From Bacillus paramycoides (GTDB taxonomy: Bacteria > Bacillota > Bacilli > Bacillales > Bacillaceae_G): DNA of 64,000 nt. This document shows, piece by piece, positions 45,529 to 54,201 of the stretch (position 1 is its first letter; every line of letters begins with the position of its first letter). The stretch lies in assembly GCF_001884235.1 (NCBI RefSeq), contig NZ_MAOI01000112.1:99052-163051 (forward strand). Reading direction: 5' to 3'. The notes beneath the pieces were generated by a model. It was not told the DNA's origin and did no database searches. It was given only the letters and a program-made list of their open reading frames with translations. A program made the translations under genes and the position numbers.

Positions 45529-46959
45529 TAATTGCGCTACCTTTTTTATCCCAATTTCAATTTCTTCTAAAGTTGCATAAGAATACGAAAGTCGTAAAAA
45601 TTGGTTCGCACTTCTATCATACAAAGTACCTGGGTTTAATAACACCTTTTCTTGCAAAGCTTTTTCAAATACACTACGATTCGAAAAAGGTAGATTCATA
45701 TGTAACCAAATATAAAAGCTCCCTGCTGGCTCATGCCAAGTTGCAATTTCACTGCAATACTTTTCTAACATACTTATCATAAAATCTCTACGTTTTTTTA
45801 ATTCACTTCTGATTAACTGTAAATGTTCATCATACAAACCATCTGTAAACCACTCTGCTGCAATTTGCTGGGATATAGAACTTGAACCATAATCTGTTTG
45901 CATTTTTATATCTGCTAATCTTTGAATAACTGGTTCAGCCCCAACAATCCAGCCAATTCTTAAACCAGGACTTATAACTTTGGACATGCTCCCGATATGT
46001 AATACTATCCCGTTTTTATCATATGCCTTTAAAGGCTTTGGAACTGGTGCATCGAACCATAAATCTTGATAGACTGCATCCTCAATAATAGGTAATCCAA
46101 TTTCATTACATATACCCATCACTTCTTTCCTCTTCTTAGCATTCATACTAAAGTTCGTCGGATTATGAAAAGACGGAATTGTATATAAAATCGATGCATT
46201 AAATTGCTTCTTATATTGTGGAATATATGAAGTGTTTATACCATTCTCATCCATTGGCATTCCTATCAAGCGCATTCCTGTTGATTGAAAAACATTAATA
46301 GAATATAAATATGATGGTTTTTCTAATAGAATTGATGCTCCTTTTGGAAGTAACCCCATGGAAATAAGCTGCAGTGCTTGAATTGCCCCTGAAACAATTA
46401 AAATAGAGTCAGGGGATACATAAACATCATGCCCTTTTAAATATTCCGCAATTTTTTCTCTTAGATGGCGATTTCCTTTCGGTTCTTCATACCCAAGTGG
46501 AACATTTGTCTTCATACACTTATTAATAATTCTTTTCATATTTTCTTCAGGTAACAGACTTGGTGAAAGCTCACCAGTTCCTAATCGAATTACATTGGGA
46601 TAAAATTCAGCTTGGTTAATCTCTTGTATAGCAGGAAGATTCGGGTAATGAAGTCCTGTTTCTACATAAGATTGCCAATTAGGTGGCGGGGCATATGTTG
46701 AAGTATTCTCGCTATTATTTATAACAATTGTTCCCTTCCGACCGTTCCCCTCAATATAACCTTTTGCTACTAATTCATCGAACGCCATTACAATTGTACT
46801 TCGATTCACTTCAAATGTTTGTGCCAAAGCTCTTTGTGAAGGTAATTTCGTTCCAACTGTCCATTCCCCATTAACAATTCTTCCCTTTATGTATGTTTCT
46901 ATTTGTTTATATAGTGGAATAGACGAAGACATATTAGGTTTCCATTCTAATCTTTCCAT
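45520..46959 (-). CDS. MocR/GntR-family regulator with aminotransferase domain
   Basis: 479 residues. N-terminal GntR winged helix (IPLYKQIETYIKGRIVNGEWTVGTKLPSQRALAQTFEVNRSTIVMAFDEL, about 14-63), linker, then a class-I aminotransferase fold binding PLP: Lys in IGSMSKVISPGLRIGW (near 316) with YEEPKGNRHLREKIAEYL and PSFHNPTNFSM upstream. MocR proteins sense PLP-amino acid adducts. Divergent from the LysE-type exporter gene, so that exporter is the likely target. The C-terminal residues IK and the stop codon come from a bcr1 repeat. Confidence 0.9.
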   Translation of the reverse strand: MERLEWKPNMSSSIPLYKQIETYIKGRIVNGEWTVGTKLPSQRALAQTFEVNRSTIVMAFDELVAKGYIEGNGRKGTIVINNSENTSTYAPPPNWQSYVETGLHYPNLPAIQEINQAEFYPNVIRLGTGELSPSLLPEENMKRIINKCMKTNVPLGYEEPKGNRHLREKIAEYLKGHDVYVSPDSILIVSGAIQALQLISMGLLPKGASILLEKPSYLYSINVFQSTGMRLIGMPMDENGINTSYIPQYKKQFNASILYTIPSFHNPTNFSMNAKKRKEVMGICNEIGLPIIEDAVYQDLWFDAPVPKPLKAYDKNGIVLHIGSMSKVISPGLRIGWIVGAEPVIQRLADIKMQTDYGSSSISQQIAAEWFTDGLYDEHLQLIRSELKKRRDFMISMLEKYCSEIATWHEPAGSFYIWLHMNLPFSNRSVFEKALQEKVLLNPGTLYDRSANQFLRLSYSYATLEEIEIGIKKVAQLIK

Positions 46960-46992
46960 CCTATCACCCCACATTCATTTTGGTTGGTCGAC

Positions 46993-47014
46993 TATCCAAC
47001 CATATGGATGGATA
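46993..47014. promoter_or_regulatory. Candidate MocR operator (22-bp imperfect palindrome)
   Basis: TATCCAACCAT and ATGGATGGATA are inverted with one mismatch pair; a further TGGTTGG lies at 46981. Located between the divergent regulator and exporter genes. Confidence 0.55.
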
Positions 47015-47081
47015 CAATTTCTCATTTCCTCTATACAATATACACTATCATAATTAATTACACTAAGTAGGAGGTAATATA

Positions 47082-47699
47082 ATGAGTGAAGCAATTATTC
47101 ACGGTATCATCCTTGCATTTGGCCTTATCATCCCATTAGGTGTCCAAAATGTTTTCGTCTTTAACCAAGGCGCCAGTCAACCAAATATTTGGCGTGCTGC
47201 TCCTGTAGTCTTAACTGCATCTATATGTGATACATTATTAATTTTAATTGCTGTACAGGGTGTATCCCTTGTACTCCTTACTTTTTCTTGGCTAACAACT
47301 ACCTTGTATATGATTGGATTTTTCTTTCTTATGTATATGGGCTGGGTTATTTGGAAAAGTAATCCTTCAAATGATGTACAACAAGAAAAAAGAATGCCTT
47401 TAAAAAAGCAAGTTATTTTCGCCGCATCAGTTTCATTACTAAATCCACACGCAATTTTAGATACAATTGGTGTAATTGGAACAAACTCTATCCAGTATAT
47501 AGGAAATGAGAAATGGGCTTTCACTTTCGCAACAATTATCGTTTCTTGGATTTGGTTTATAAGCTTAGCTATGGCTGGAAAATTTCTAAAAAGACTAGAC
47601 TCAACAGGGAAAACGATCATAGTATTAAATAAATTTTCAGGGCTAATCATTTGGGGCGTCGCACTTTATATGTTAAAACAAGTGCTTTTTCCTAACTGA
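47082..47699 (+). CDS. LysE/ArgO-family amino acid exporter
   Basis: 205 residues, six membrane helices. N-terminal GIILAFGLIIPLGVQNVFVFNQGA (about 7-30) is the LysE/ArgO signature, and SLLNPHAILDTIGVIGTNS (about 119-137) is the second conserved block. It exports lysine, arginine or related amino acids. RBS TAGGAGG. Controlled probably by the divergent MocR protein. The stop codon touches a bcr1 copy. Confidence 0.9.
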   Translation: MSEAIIHGIILAFGLIIPLGVQNVFVFNQGASQPNIWRAAPVVLTASICDTLLILIAVQGVSLVLLTFSWLTTTLYMIGFFFLMYMGWVIWKSNPSNDVQQEKRMPLKKQVIFAASVSLLNPHAILDTIGVIGTNSIQYIGNEKWAFTFATIIVSWIWFISLAMAGKFLKRLDSTGKTIIVLNKFSGLIIWGVALYMLKQVLFPN

Positions 47700-47798
47700 A
47701 TAAAGTGAAACTTTATTCAGTGGTTTTTTTCTCAGTCCTACTGATTATTAGCTCACACCAATCTGGCTTTATGGACAGCTCGAAAATATCCTGATAAA
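47700..47798 (-). repeat. bcr1 repeat, short derivative (99 bp)
   Basis: Begins ATAAAGTGAAACTTTATTCAG directly after the LysE stop codon, has CTGATTATTAGCTCACACC and ends CTCGAAAATATCCTG-ATAAA. The central stem is deleted at the same point as in the 27767 copy. Confidence 0.82.
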
Positions 47799-47838
47799 GA
47801 GAATTGCATGCTAATTACAAATCATGCAATTCTCTTTC
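47799..47838. terminator. Hairpin between bcr1 and MFS gene
   Basis: AGAATTGCATG / CATGCAATTCT stem with a 12-base loop and T-rich flanks; it serves the MFS gene on the minus strand. Confidence 0.7.
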
Positions 47839-47841
47839 CAA

Positions 47842-49095
47842 TTATGAAGTTGGTTCCGGTTTTTGTTTTTGCACCATGTTATCTTTTGCTGGTTTAATCC
47901 AAATAATTGCTATGACAGCACCAATAGCAGCGAAGATACTTGTTAAATAAAACACTTCATGGTCCGCCCCTTTCATAAAAAAAGAATAAAGGGGTGGTCC
48001 AGCTGCTACACCGATAAATCGCATTGAACTATAAAATGAAGTAACTGTGCCCCTCTGCTCTTTTTCAATTCCTTGAGTAATAAGAGCATCTAAACATGGT
48101 AACGCAATACCAATACCTACCCCCATAATAACAAGACAAAGAAGTAGCAAATAGATCCCTTTTATAAATAAAGGTAATACGACAGAGGCAGCAGCCAATA
48201 AAAACCCAATATAAATACACTTTTTCATAACATCCTGTTTATCTCCAATTTTCTTACCAGCCATATATGAGCTAAGTGATAGTACAAGTAAAGGAATAGC
48301 AAGTACACACCCTTTCCATATACCATGAATGTCGTACTTCGACTCCAGTATAGTCGACAGATAAAAAAGGATTCCGAATAAAATAAGCATAATAATTGCA
48401 CCTAGTATAAAAATGGCAATTAACCATCTTCCCTTTTCTCGAAACGTAGAGATAATAGATTTAACAAATTCTTTCAGTGGAGGCGCTTGTTCTTCTTGTT
48501 TCTTCGCCTTTACTAACACCAATAATAAAACAATCGATATTACACATAAAACTGGAATTGCCCAAAATGGTAAGAACCATACAATGGCCGCAAGAGCAGA
48601 TCCTAAAATAGGACTCAATACTTTTCCAAATGTATTTGACGTCTCAATAATCCCTAAGCCGGCACTAACCTGTTTTTCATCTTTGTACAAATCACCAACG
48701 CATGGTATAACAACTGGCATAGCTCCAGCAGCTCCTATCCCTTGAATTGCCCTTCCGATAAGAATCCAAACATAGGGATTATCAACTTTCCATGATACCC
48801 AGCCCGTAATCGCTCCTCCAATAGCTGCAATTACTAAACTTGGAACCATTACCATCTTTCGTCCCCATCTATCTGATAAATAACCAGCAATTGGTATAAG
48901 CAAAATCGCAATGATAGAATAAATTGTAATAATCATGGATACTTGAAAAGATGAAATATGTAATTTTTTTTCAATGGTTGGCAGAATTGGAATAAGCATT
49001 GAATTCCCTAATGTCATAACGAGTGGAACTGATGCAAGCGCAATTAAACAACAGTTTTCTTTTTTTAACATGTTGATTTCGGAACCTTTCATCAT
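47842..49095 (-). CDS. MFS multidrug-type efflux transporter
   Basis: About 409-417 residues with twelve to fourteen membrane helices. Motif A GYLSDRWGRKMVMVPS (about 72-87, counted from the longer start) and motif C-like GLGIIETSNTFGKVLSPILGSALA (about 152-175) mark a DHA-type drug/H+ antiporter. Two starts are possible: the ATG ATG at 49095 or ATG TTA at 49071 (MLKKENCC), the latter nearer the first helix; neither has a strong ribosome site. Monocistronic. Confidence 0.83.
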   Translation of the reverse strand: MMKGSEINMLKKENCCLIALASVPLVMTLGNSMLIPILPTIEKKLHISSFQVSMIITIYSIIAILLIPIAGYLSDRWGRKMVMVPSLVIAAIGGAITGWVSWKVDNPYVWILIGRAIQGIGAAGAMPVVIPCVGDLYKDEKQVSAGLGIIETSNTFGKVLSPILGSALAAIVWFLPFWAIPVLCVISIVLLLVLVKAKKQEEQAPPLKEFVKSIISTFREKGRWLIAIFILGAIIMLILFGILFYLSTILESKYDIHGIWKGCVLAIPLLVLSLSSYMAGKKIGDKQDVMKKCIYIGFLLAAASVVLPLFIKGIYLLLLCLVIMGVGIGIALPCLDALITQGIEKEQRGTVTSFYSSMRFIGVAAGPPLYSFFMKGADHEVFYLTSIFAAIGAVIAIIWIKPAKDNMVQKQKPEPTS

Positions 49096-49264
49096 ATATT
49101 TCTTACCATATAATAGCCCTGCTGGAACTTAATTTTACATTCCACCAGGGCTATTACATCTTTACTACTTTCCATTCACAACAAAAGAAATTGGGTAAAA
49201 CATAGCGTTACTTCTATTCTTTGAATCCAGTTCACAATATATCCATACCAATTAATTGAAAATA

Positions 49265-49294
49265 AAAAAGAAAGGAAGAATCCTTCCTTTCTCC
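49265..49294 (-). terminator. Terminator after SASP gene
   Basis: GAAAGGAAG / CTTCCTTTC with a four-base loop and TTTTTT on the minus strand. Confidence 0.85.
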
Positions 49295-49309
49295 TATAAC
49301 CTTCTACAT

Positions 49310-49516
49310 TTAGCGAGTATATCCGCCACCAAGCTGTTGTTCTGCCATCGCTACAAGGCGTTTTGTAATTTCACCGCCTACAGAACCGTTTGCACGTGAA
49401 GAAGTATCAGCTCCAAGTTGTACACCAAACTCTTGTGCAATTTCATATTTCATTTGATCTAGAGCTGCTTGTGCTCCATTTGATGCTAATTGATTAGTGT
49501 TACGATTTCTAGCCAT
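49310..49516 (-). CDS. Alpha/beta-type small acid-soluble spore protein
   Basis: 68 residues. [19 protein letters not shown] (about 14-32) carries the germination-protease site (Glu-Phe/Ile-Gly), and [23 protein letters not shown] (about 40-62) is the conserved DNA-binding half. It saturates spore DNA and is degraded on germination. Very strong ribosome site AAGGAGGTGATC. Expected in the forespore under SigG. Confidence 0.96.
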   Translation of the reverse strand: MARNRNTNQLASNGAQAALDQMKYEIAQEFGVQLGADTSSRANGSVGGEITKRLVAMAEQQLGGGYTR

Positions 49517-49599
49517 TACCGATCACCTCCTTATATATATTAAATTGTATCAAAACCGATATTAAATACCTGGTAATTTTTGGTTATATATTTTTTTAA

Positions 49600-49627
49600 A
49601 AAAGAGTCTCCGCAACGAGACTCTTAC
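49600..49627 (-). terminator. Terminator, minus strand
   Basis: AAGAGTCTC / GAGACTCTT then TTTTTT on the minus strand. It is 140 bp beyond the GNAT stop codon, with a possible gene remnant in between. Confidence 0.75.
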
Positions 49628-49639
49628 ATCATTTCACAT

Positions 49640-49745
49640 TATGAAGTTACTACTTCTAATTTTCTATTTGTTAATACCTTCATTACTAAACTTTTCGTCT
49701 TTTTACAACATTAAATCCGTATTTTTTAATAGCCGTAAGTTTAGT
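49640..49745 (-). pseudogene. Possible 3' gene remnant
   Basis: On the minus strand, 49745-49685 reads KLTAIKKYGFNVVKRRKV before a stop, and a -1 frame resumes MKVLTNRKLEVVTS up to 49641, just before a terminator. The pattern looks like the eroded end of a gene, but it is short and no parent family is recognised. Confidence 0.3.
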
Positions 49746-49768
49746 TTACATAATATAATTATTTAAAC

Positions 49769-50305
49769 CTAAATTGATAATGTTTTATATAAACAATCCA
49801 TATCTCGCCACACATATGCTATTTCTTCTATATTTAGTCTTGCTAAAAATTTTGTATCAATTTTTTCAGGATTATATTTTTCATAAAATTTTTTAGAAGG
49901 ATTATTAGAGACAACCCAAACTAAAAGAGATTGCATATTATTTTTTTTACAATCTGATAGTAAAGCTTGAAATAAACGTTGTCCTATCTTCATTCCTTGA
50001 TACTCTTGTAAAATGTATATTGCATATAATTCCCCATCACAATTATATGTCCCCGTTCTTTCAGTCCCACCATCGATAAATCCGATAATCTCCCCATTTA
50101 AGGTCTCTGCTACAAACCTATATTGATGCCCGTCTTCTTTTTGAAAAATACTTTCCCATAGCTTTTCTCGTTGTTCATACGTTATATTTTCTAAAATTTC
50201 GTTAGCAAATATCCCTTTATACGTTGTTTTCCAGCTTTCCACATGCACTTTTGCTATACTTGCAATATCATTTTTCGTTGCCCTTCGAATATGTATCTCC
50301 ATCAT
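49769..50305 (-). CDS. GNAT N-acetyltransferase
   Basis: About 178 residues. IHIRRATKNDIASIAKVHVESWKTTYKGI (about 4-32) is the N-terminal GNAT block common in Bacillus ribosomal/antibiotic acetyltransferases; acetyl-CoA loop YILQEYQGMKIGQRLFQALL (about 92-111) has Q-x-x-x-x-G-x-x-L. Substrate unknown. The start lies among clustered ATGs behind GGGGG; the second was chosen. Confidence 0.82.
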   Translation of the reverse strand: MMEIHIRRATKNDIASIAKVHVESWKTTYKGIFANEILENITYEQREKLWESIFQKEDGHQYRFVAETLNGEIIGFIDGGTERTGTYNCDGELYAIYILQEYQGMKIGQRLFQALLSDCKKNNMQSLLVWVVSNNPSKKFYEKYNPEKIDTKFLARLNIEEIAYVWRDMDCLYKTLSI

Positions 50306-50351
50306 TTGCATCCCCCTATGTAAATAATTATAGCAAAATGTTTTTTTCAGT

Positions 50352-50383
50352 AAAAAAAAGAGTGAATTTTCATCACCCTTTTC
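50352..50383 (-). terminator. Terminator after mgtC-like gene
   Basis: Minus-strand GGGTGA / TTCACTC, loop of about five bases, then TTTTTTTT. Confidence 0.65.
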
Positions 50384-50391
50384 AATCTTTT

Positions 50392-51072
50392 TTATCTACT
50401 TTCCACTTCAACAGATACAACATGATCGATTTCTTTTAGAGAACTATATAACTCAGTTGTATATAAATCTTCCGGAGCTAAAATTACCATTTCTAATTGC
50501 TGAGATGCTCCATTATCAATATCTTTAATTTTCACTCGCTTCACTTGCATATTTAAATTTTTAATTTGCTTAAAAATCCCATCTAACTCTCGATGCTTAT
50601 TTACGGTAATTTTTATAGACAAGTCCTTTTGTCTCAATGAATACGGACCTGCAATTTTCACAAGCTGTGGTAGTACATTGATTGCTAATATAATTAAAAT
50701 CATGGCAACTATCGCCTGTATATAGAAACCGGCCCCAATCGCAATACCTAGCGCTGAAGCGGCCCATACCATAGAAGCTGTCGTTAATCCTGAAATAACG
50801 TCATTACTTCTTCGTAAAATTACACCTGCCCCAAGAAAACCGATACCACTTACAATTTGAGCAGCTAATCGCATTGGATCCATATTCGTATGTCCTGGAA
50901 CAGAATATACATTCACTGATTCAATTGAAACCATCGTAATTAAACAACTCGCTACAGAAATAACCATACTTGTTTTCACTCCAAGCGGTTTATTCTTTAG
51001 CTGTCTATCTATTCCGATGAATAATCCTAAAAAGAGTGCTAAACCTAATTTGAATAAAAATTCATATGACAT
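50392..51072 (-). CDS. MgtC/SapB-family membrane protein
   Basis: 226 residues. N-terminal MgtC domain with four to five helices; conserved GLFIGIDRQLKNKPLGVKTSMVISVASCLITM (about 16-47), then RLAAQIVSGIGFLGAGVILR (about 68-87) and GLTTASMVWAASALGIAIGAGFY (about 94-116). A C-terminal ACT-like cytosolic domain (about 150-226) follows. The family affects magnesium homeostasis and ATPase control; the exact role is uncertain. RBS AAGGAG. Confidence 0.88.
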   Translation of the reverse strand: MSYEFLFKLGLALFLGLFIGIDRQLKNKPLGVKTSMVISVASCLITMVSIESVNVYSVPGHTNMDPMRLAAQIVSGIGFLGAGVILRRSNDVISGLTTASMVWAASALGIAIGAGFYIQAIVAMILIILAINVLPQLVKIAGPYSLRQKDLSIKITVNKHRELDGIFKQIKNLNMQVKRVKIKDIDNGASQQLEMVILAPEDLYTTELYSSLKEIDHVVSVEVESR

Positions 51073-51166
51073 ATTTCATTCTCCTTACTTTACAATGTTC
51101 CCTTCGAATAATACACTATAACTCTTTTATGATATCAATTCCAGTCTTTTCTATTCATTGAACGAC

Positions 51167-51213
51167 AAAAGCCGAAAAAACATTTTTTATTACAATGTTT
51201 TTTCGGCTTTTTC
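51167..51213. terminator. Bidirectional hairpin between mgtC and ykyA
   Basis: AAAAGCCGAAAAAACATT / AATGTTTTTTCGGCTTTT with a nine-base loop. Confidence 0.85.
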
Positions 51214-51245
51214 TATAGTTTTTTTAGCGTGATTAAGATACTTCT

Positions 51246-51902
51246 TTATTTTTGTTCTTTAGTCTTAATCTGTGCATCTTTGTAAAATGCTAATTTACTG
51301 TCATTATACTCTTTTGTATGTTTGTTAAATTGTTCTTTCGCCTTTTGAGCTTCCACATTTAACTCATTAACAGTTTTAACTTTTTCACCAATTTCTTTTA
51401 ACTTCGTTTCTTTTACTTTTAATTTTTCATACAGCTCTTTTTCATTCGCTAATGCCTTCGTATAATTCTCATTCATCTTTTGGAAAGATTCATAACGGTT
51501 TTTATACGACTCTTCTACTGCTTTTGCTTGTTTTTGCAATTTCTTATCTTCAAGCTTCTCTATATTGCTTTGAACCGATTTCGTTTCCTTCTGAGCTTTT
51601 TCTAACAGTTCTTTCTCGTTTTTCATTACTTTTTCACGCTCATCTACATTTGCAGTAGCTTGCTCGATCTTCTGCGTAACTGCTTCATTATGCTCTTTAC
51701 CTTCTTGTAAAATTTGAGAATATAGTTCTTGCCCTTGCTTCTCTAATTTCTCTAATTTTTTCGTATTATCAACTAAAGATTTTTCTTGTGTCGCTGCTGC
51801 TTCAAAAGCCGTATATAAATTTTCTTCTGGCTTTTCACCGAAACATCCTGATAATAATCCTACTGATAATGCTCCAACTACTGCTACTTTTCCATACTTC
51901 AA
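51246..51902 (-). CDS. ykyA: YkyA-type cell-wall-associated lipoprotein
   Basis: 218 residues. Lipoprotein signal with lipobox LLSGC (Cys about 20), the rest a long charged helix/coiled coil (KKLEKLEKQGQELYSQILQEGKEHNEAV...). It matches YkyA-like putative cell-wall-binding lipoproteins. A TTG start eight bases after GGAGG gives MKYGKVAVVGALSVG; an alternative TTG five codons upstream overlaps that site. It is 15 bp after the deacetylase gene, in one operon. Confidence 0.85.
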   Translation of the reverse strand: MKYGKVAVVGALSVGLLSGCFGEKPEENLYTAFEAAATQEKSLVDNTKKLEKLEKQGQELYSQILQEGKEHNEAVTQKIEQATANVDEREKVMKNEKELLEKAQKETKSVQSNIEKLEDKKLQKQAKAVEESYKNRYESFQKMNENYTKALANEKELYEKLKVKETKLKEIGEKVKTVNELNVEAQKAKEQFNKHTKEYNDSKLAFYKDAQIKTKEQK

Positions 51903-51917
51903 CTTCAATTCCTCCAA

Positions 51918-52739
51918 TTATAAACGGTTATCGTGCCAGAAGTTCACTGGGAAGTGATTCTCTTCATGATATGCTTCAAATTCATAACCCTTTTCTTTTA
52001 GACCCTTTAAAATTGCTGGCACAGCAGCAACTGATTGCGGGTGAATATCATGCATTAAAATGACTTCTTGTGGTTTTGTTGCACCAGCTAATACATTTTG
52101 AGCGATTTGCGCTGCCGCTGCATCAACTGGTACTTTATTGTATTTCCAGTCTAAAGAGTCAATTGTCCAGTCCCATACTTTCAAACCGTCCTCTACTACT
52201 TTATTTCGGAGACCTTCATTTAAACCAGGCGTCGATCCGTATGGAGGACGTGTTAATTTAGGAGATTTCCCAATAATATTTGCGATTAAGCCTTGATCTT
52301 CTTTCATTTCATTAACATACTCGCCATTTTTATATAACTTCGCATAATTGTGTGTCATACTATGCATTCCAACATAATGTCCTTCTGCATTTTCACGTTT
52401 TACTAAATCAGGAAACTGTTTCACATTCGCGCCAATTAAAAAGAATGTCGCCTTCGCATCATGCTGTTTTAACATATTCAATAATTCAGCCGTATATTTT
52501 CCTGGCCCATCATCAAATGTAAGGTAAGCAACTTTTCTTTCCGTTCCATTAAAACGACTTGGTGCCGTTTTATTCATTTCAACTTTCGGTTGTTCACTTG
52601 CAAGCTGTATTACATTTTCTTGTTTCGCAACAGCTTTTGCTGGTGAAGTAATAGATTGAAACATGAAATACCCAATAGCTACTGCTGCAATCGCTATTAA
52701 AACGACTACTACTCGTTTAATGTTAAAAGCCTTTTCCAT
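51918..52739 (-). CDS. Polysaccharide deacetylase (peptidoglycan GlcNAc deacetylase, Bc1960-like)
   Basis: 273 residues. N-terminal signal-anchor (about 8-28). NodB domain with the five family motifs visible: MT1 TFDDGP (74-79, catalytic Asp and metal Asp), MT2 HSMTH (126-130, metal His pair), MT3 RPPYGS (near 167), MT4 DWTIDSLDW (near 195) and MT5 LMHDIHP (near 230). The sequence recalls the B. cereus enzyme Bc1960, which removes acetyl from peptidoglycan GlcNAc and raises lysozyme resistance. First gene of an operon with ykyA. Confidence 0.9.
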   Translation of the reverse strand: MEKAFNIKRVVVVLIAIAAVAIGYFMFQSITSPAKAVAKQENVIQLASEQPKVEMNKTAPSRFNGTERKVAYLTFDDGPGKYTAELLNMLKQHDAKATFFLIGANVKQFPDLVKRENAEGHYVGMHSMTHNYAKLYKNGEYVNEMKEDQGLIANIIGKSPKLTRPPYGSTPGLNEGLRNKVVEDGLKVWDWTIDSLDWKYNKVPVDAAAAQIAQNVLAGATKPQEVILMHDIHPQSVAAVPAILKGLKEKGYEFEAYHEENHFPVNFWHDNRL

Positions 52740-52839
52740 TCTATCGAATTCCTCTCCCTATTAATCTTATATATAAATCACCCAATGTAATTATACATTT
52801 ATTTATTTTATTACACTATATAAACAAACAACATATGAA

Positions 52840-54201
52840 TTATAGTGGGAGCTTTATCAAAATTGTTGTTCCTATTCCTTCTTTACTTATTATACTAAGA
52901 GTACCTCCATGAAGGTCTACCATTTTTTTCACTATAGCTAGACCAATGCCTGCACCTGCAACATGATTATTAATTTGATAAAATGACTGCTCTATAAAAG
53001 GTAGATGCTCTTCAGCAATTCCAATACCTTGATCTGTCACTTTAATCACTGCTTGTCCTTCACTTTTTGTCACTTCAATGTGAACTGTACTGTTTTCATA
53101 TGAATATTTAATAGCATTATGAATAATATTCAAGAAAATTTGCTTTAGCCTATTTCGATCCCCCATCAATTCAATTCGTTCTAGAGTATGGATGAATTGA
53201 ATTTTCTTCTTTTCAGCGTTAGGAGTTAATTGCCAAATCGTCTCCTCTAGTATATCGTACAATTGCACTTTTTGTTTATATAAATTAAAATGATTTGATT
53301 GTAATCTTGAAAAATCTAGCAATTCTTCTACTAAATGAATCAATCGGTCTGTCTCACCTGAAATAATTCCCATACCTTGCTTTATTTCTTCTTCCGTTAA
53401 ATGCTCTACAGTTTTTAACGTCTCACTCCAACCTTTAATTCCCGTTAAAGGCGTCCGTATTTCATGAGAAATAGAAGCAATAAATTCATTTTTCATCTGT
53501 TCTGCTTTTTCTATTTTATCAGACATATAGTTTAAACTATGTGCTAACTCACCTAATTCACCGGGATAGTCTTCTTTAATTCTATCTTTCAGTGTTCCTT
53601 CTGCGATTTGTGAAGAAGCTTGAATAATAGATTCAATTGGCTCAACAAATGAATTTGCCAAACGTCTGCTAATTAAGAAGACAATTCCTGAAATAACAAT
53701 ACCTACAGAAATAGTAAACATCATGATTTCGATAATCTTTGCATTTACATGTGTTAAAACAGTCGTATATTTTAAAACACCGATAGTTTGCCCTTGATGT
53801 ACGAGTGGACTTAATACTTCTAATTGTTTTTCATTATCTTTCGTAGTAGTAACTTGGTGATACATTTCCCCCTCTAGTAAAGAATAAGGAATATTTACTT
53901 TACCTTCTACCTTTTGTCCGCTTGACGACTGTATAATCGTACCGTGCCGATCGATCAATTGTAATTCTGTTCCTTCCAATTGAAAACTTCCAATGATGTC
54001 ACCACTATATTCGTTCAAACGAATAAAATATAATGAATTATACTCAGAGAAAAAACGTGTACTCGTCTTCGCATGAGATTCTATATACTGCACAATACCA
54101 TTATAATAATATTGATAAATAGAGACTGAAAATGCTATTTCAAACAATACAAGCATAAGTGTTATGACCGTCATAAAATATAAAGTCACTTTCCGTCTCA
54201 T
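52840..54201 (-). CDS. Sensor histidine kinase (HAMP-HisKA-HATPase)
   Basis: 453 residues. Two membrane helices (about 9-30 and 163-183) frame an extracytoplasmic sensor; HAMP about 184-236 (ISRRLANSFVEPIESIIQASSQIAEG); HisKA with FIASISHEIRTPLTGIKGW (phospho-His in SHEIRTP); HATPase with NIIHNAIKYS, DQGIGIAEEHLP and GAGIGLAIVKKMVDLHGG. Overlaps the response regulator gene by four bases (ATGA). Signal unknown; its neighbours suggest the cell envelope. Confidence 0.92.
   Translation of the reverse strand: MRRKVTLYFMTVITLMLVLFEIAFSVSIYQYYYNGIVQYIESHAKTSTRFFSEYNSLYFIRLNEYSGDIIGSFQLEGTELQLIDRHGTIIQSSSGQKVEGKVNIPYSLLEGEMYHQVTTTKDNEKQLEVLSPLVHQGQTIGVLKYTTVLTHVNAKIIEIMMFTISVGIVISGIVFLISRRLANSFVEPIESIIQASSQIAEGTLKDRIKEDYPGELGELAHSLNYMSDKIEKAEQMKNEFIASISHEIRTPLTGIKGWSETLKTVEHLTEEEIKQGMGIISGETDRLIHLVEELLDFSRLQSNHFNLYKQKVQLYDILEETIWQLTPNAEKKKIQFIHTLERIELMGDRNRLKQIFLNIIHNAIKYSYENSTVHIEVTKSEGQAVIKVTDQGIGIAEEHLPFIEQSFYQINNHVAGAGIGLAIVKKMVDLHGGTLSIISKEGIGTTILIKLPL

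Noticed and set aside
47177-47650. Long open frame on the minus strand opposite the LysE-type exporter
   Set aside because: No ribosome site and composition of an antisense shadow; the plus-strand protein is a clear family member.
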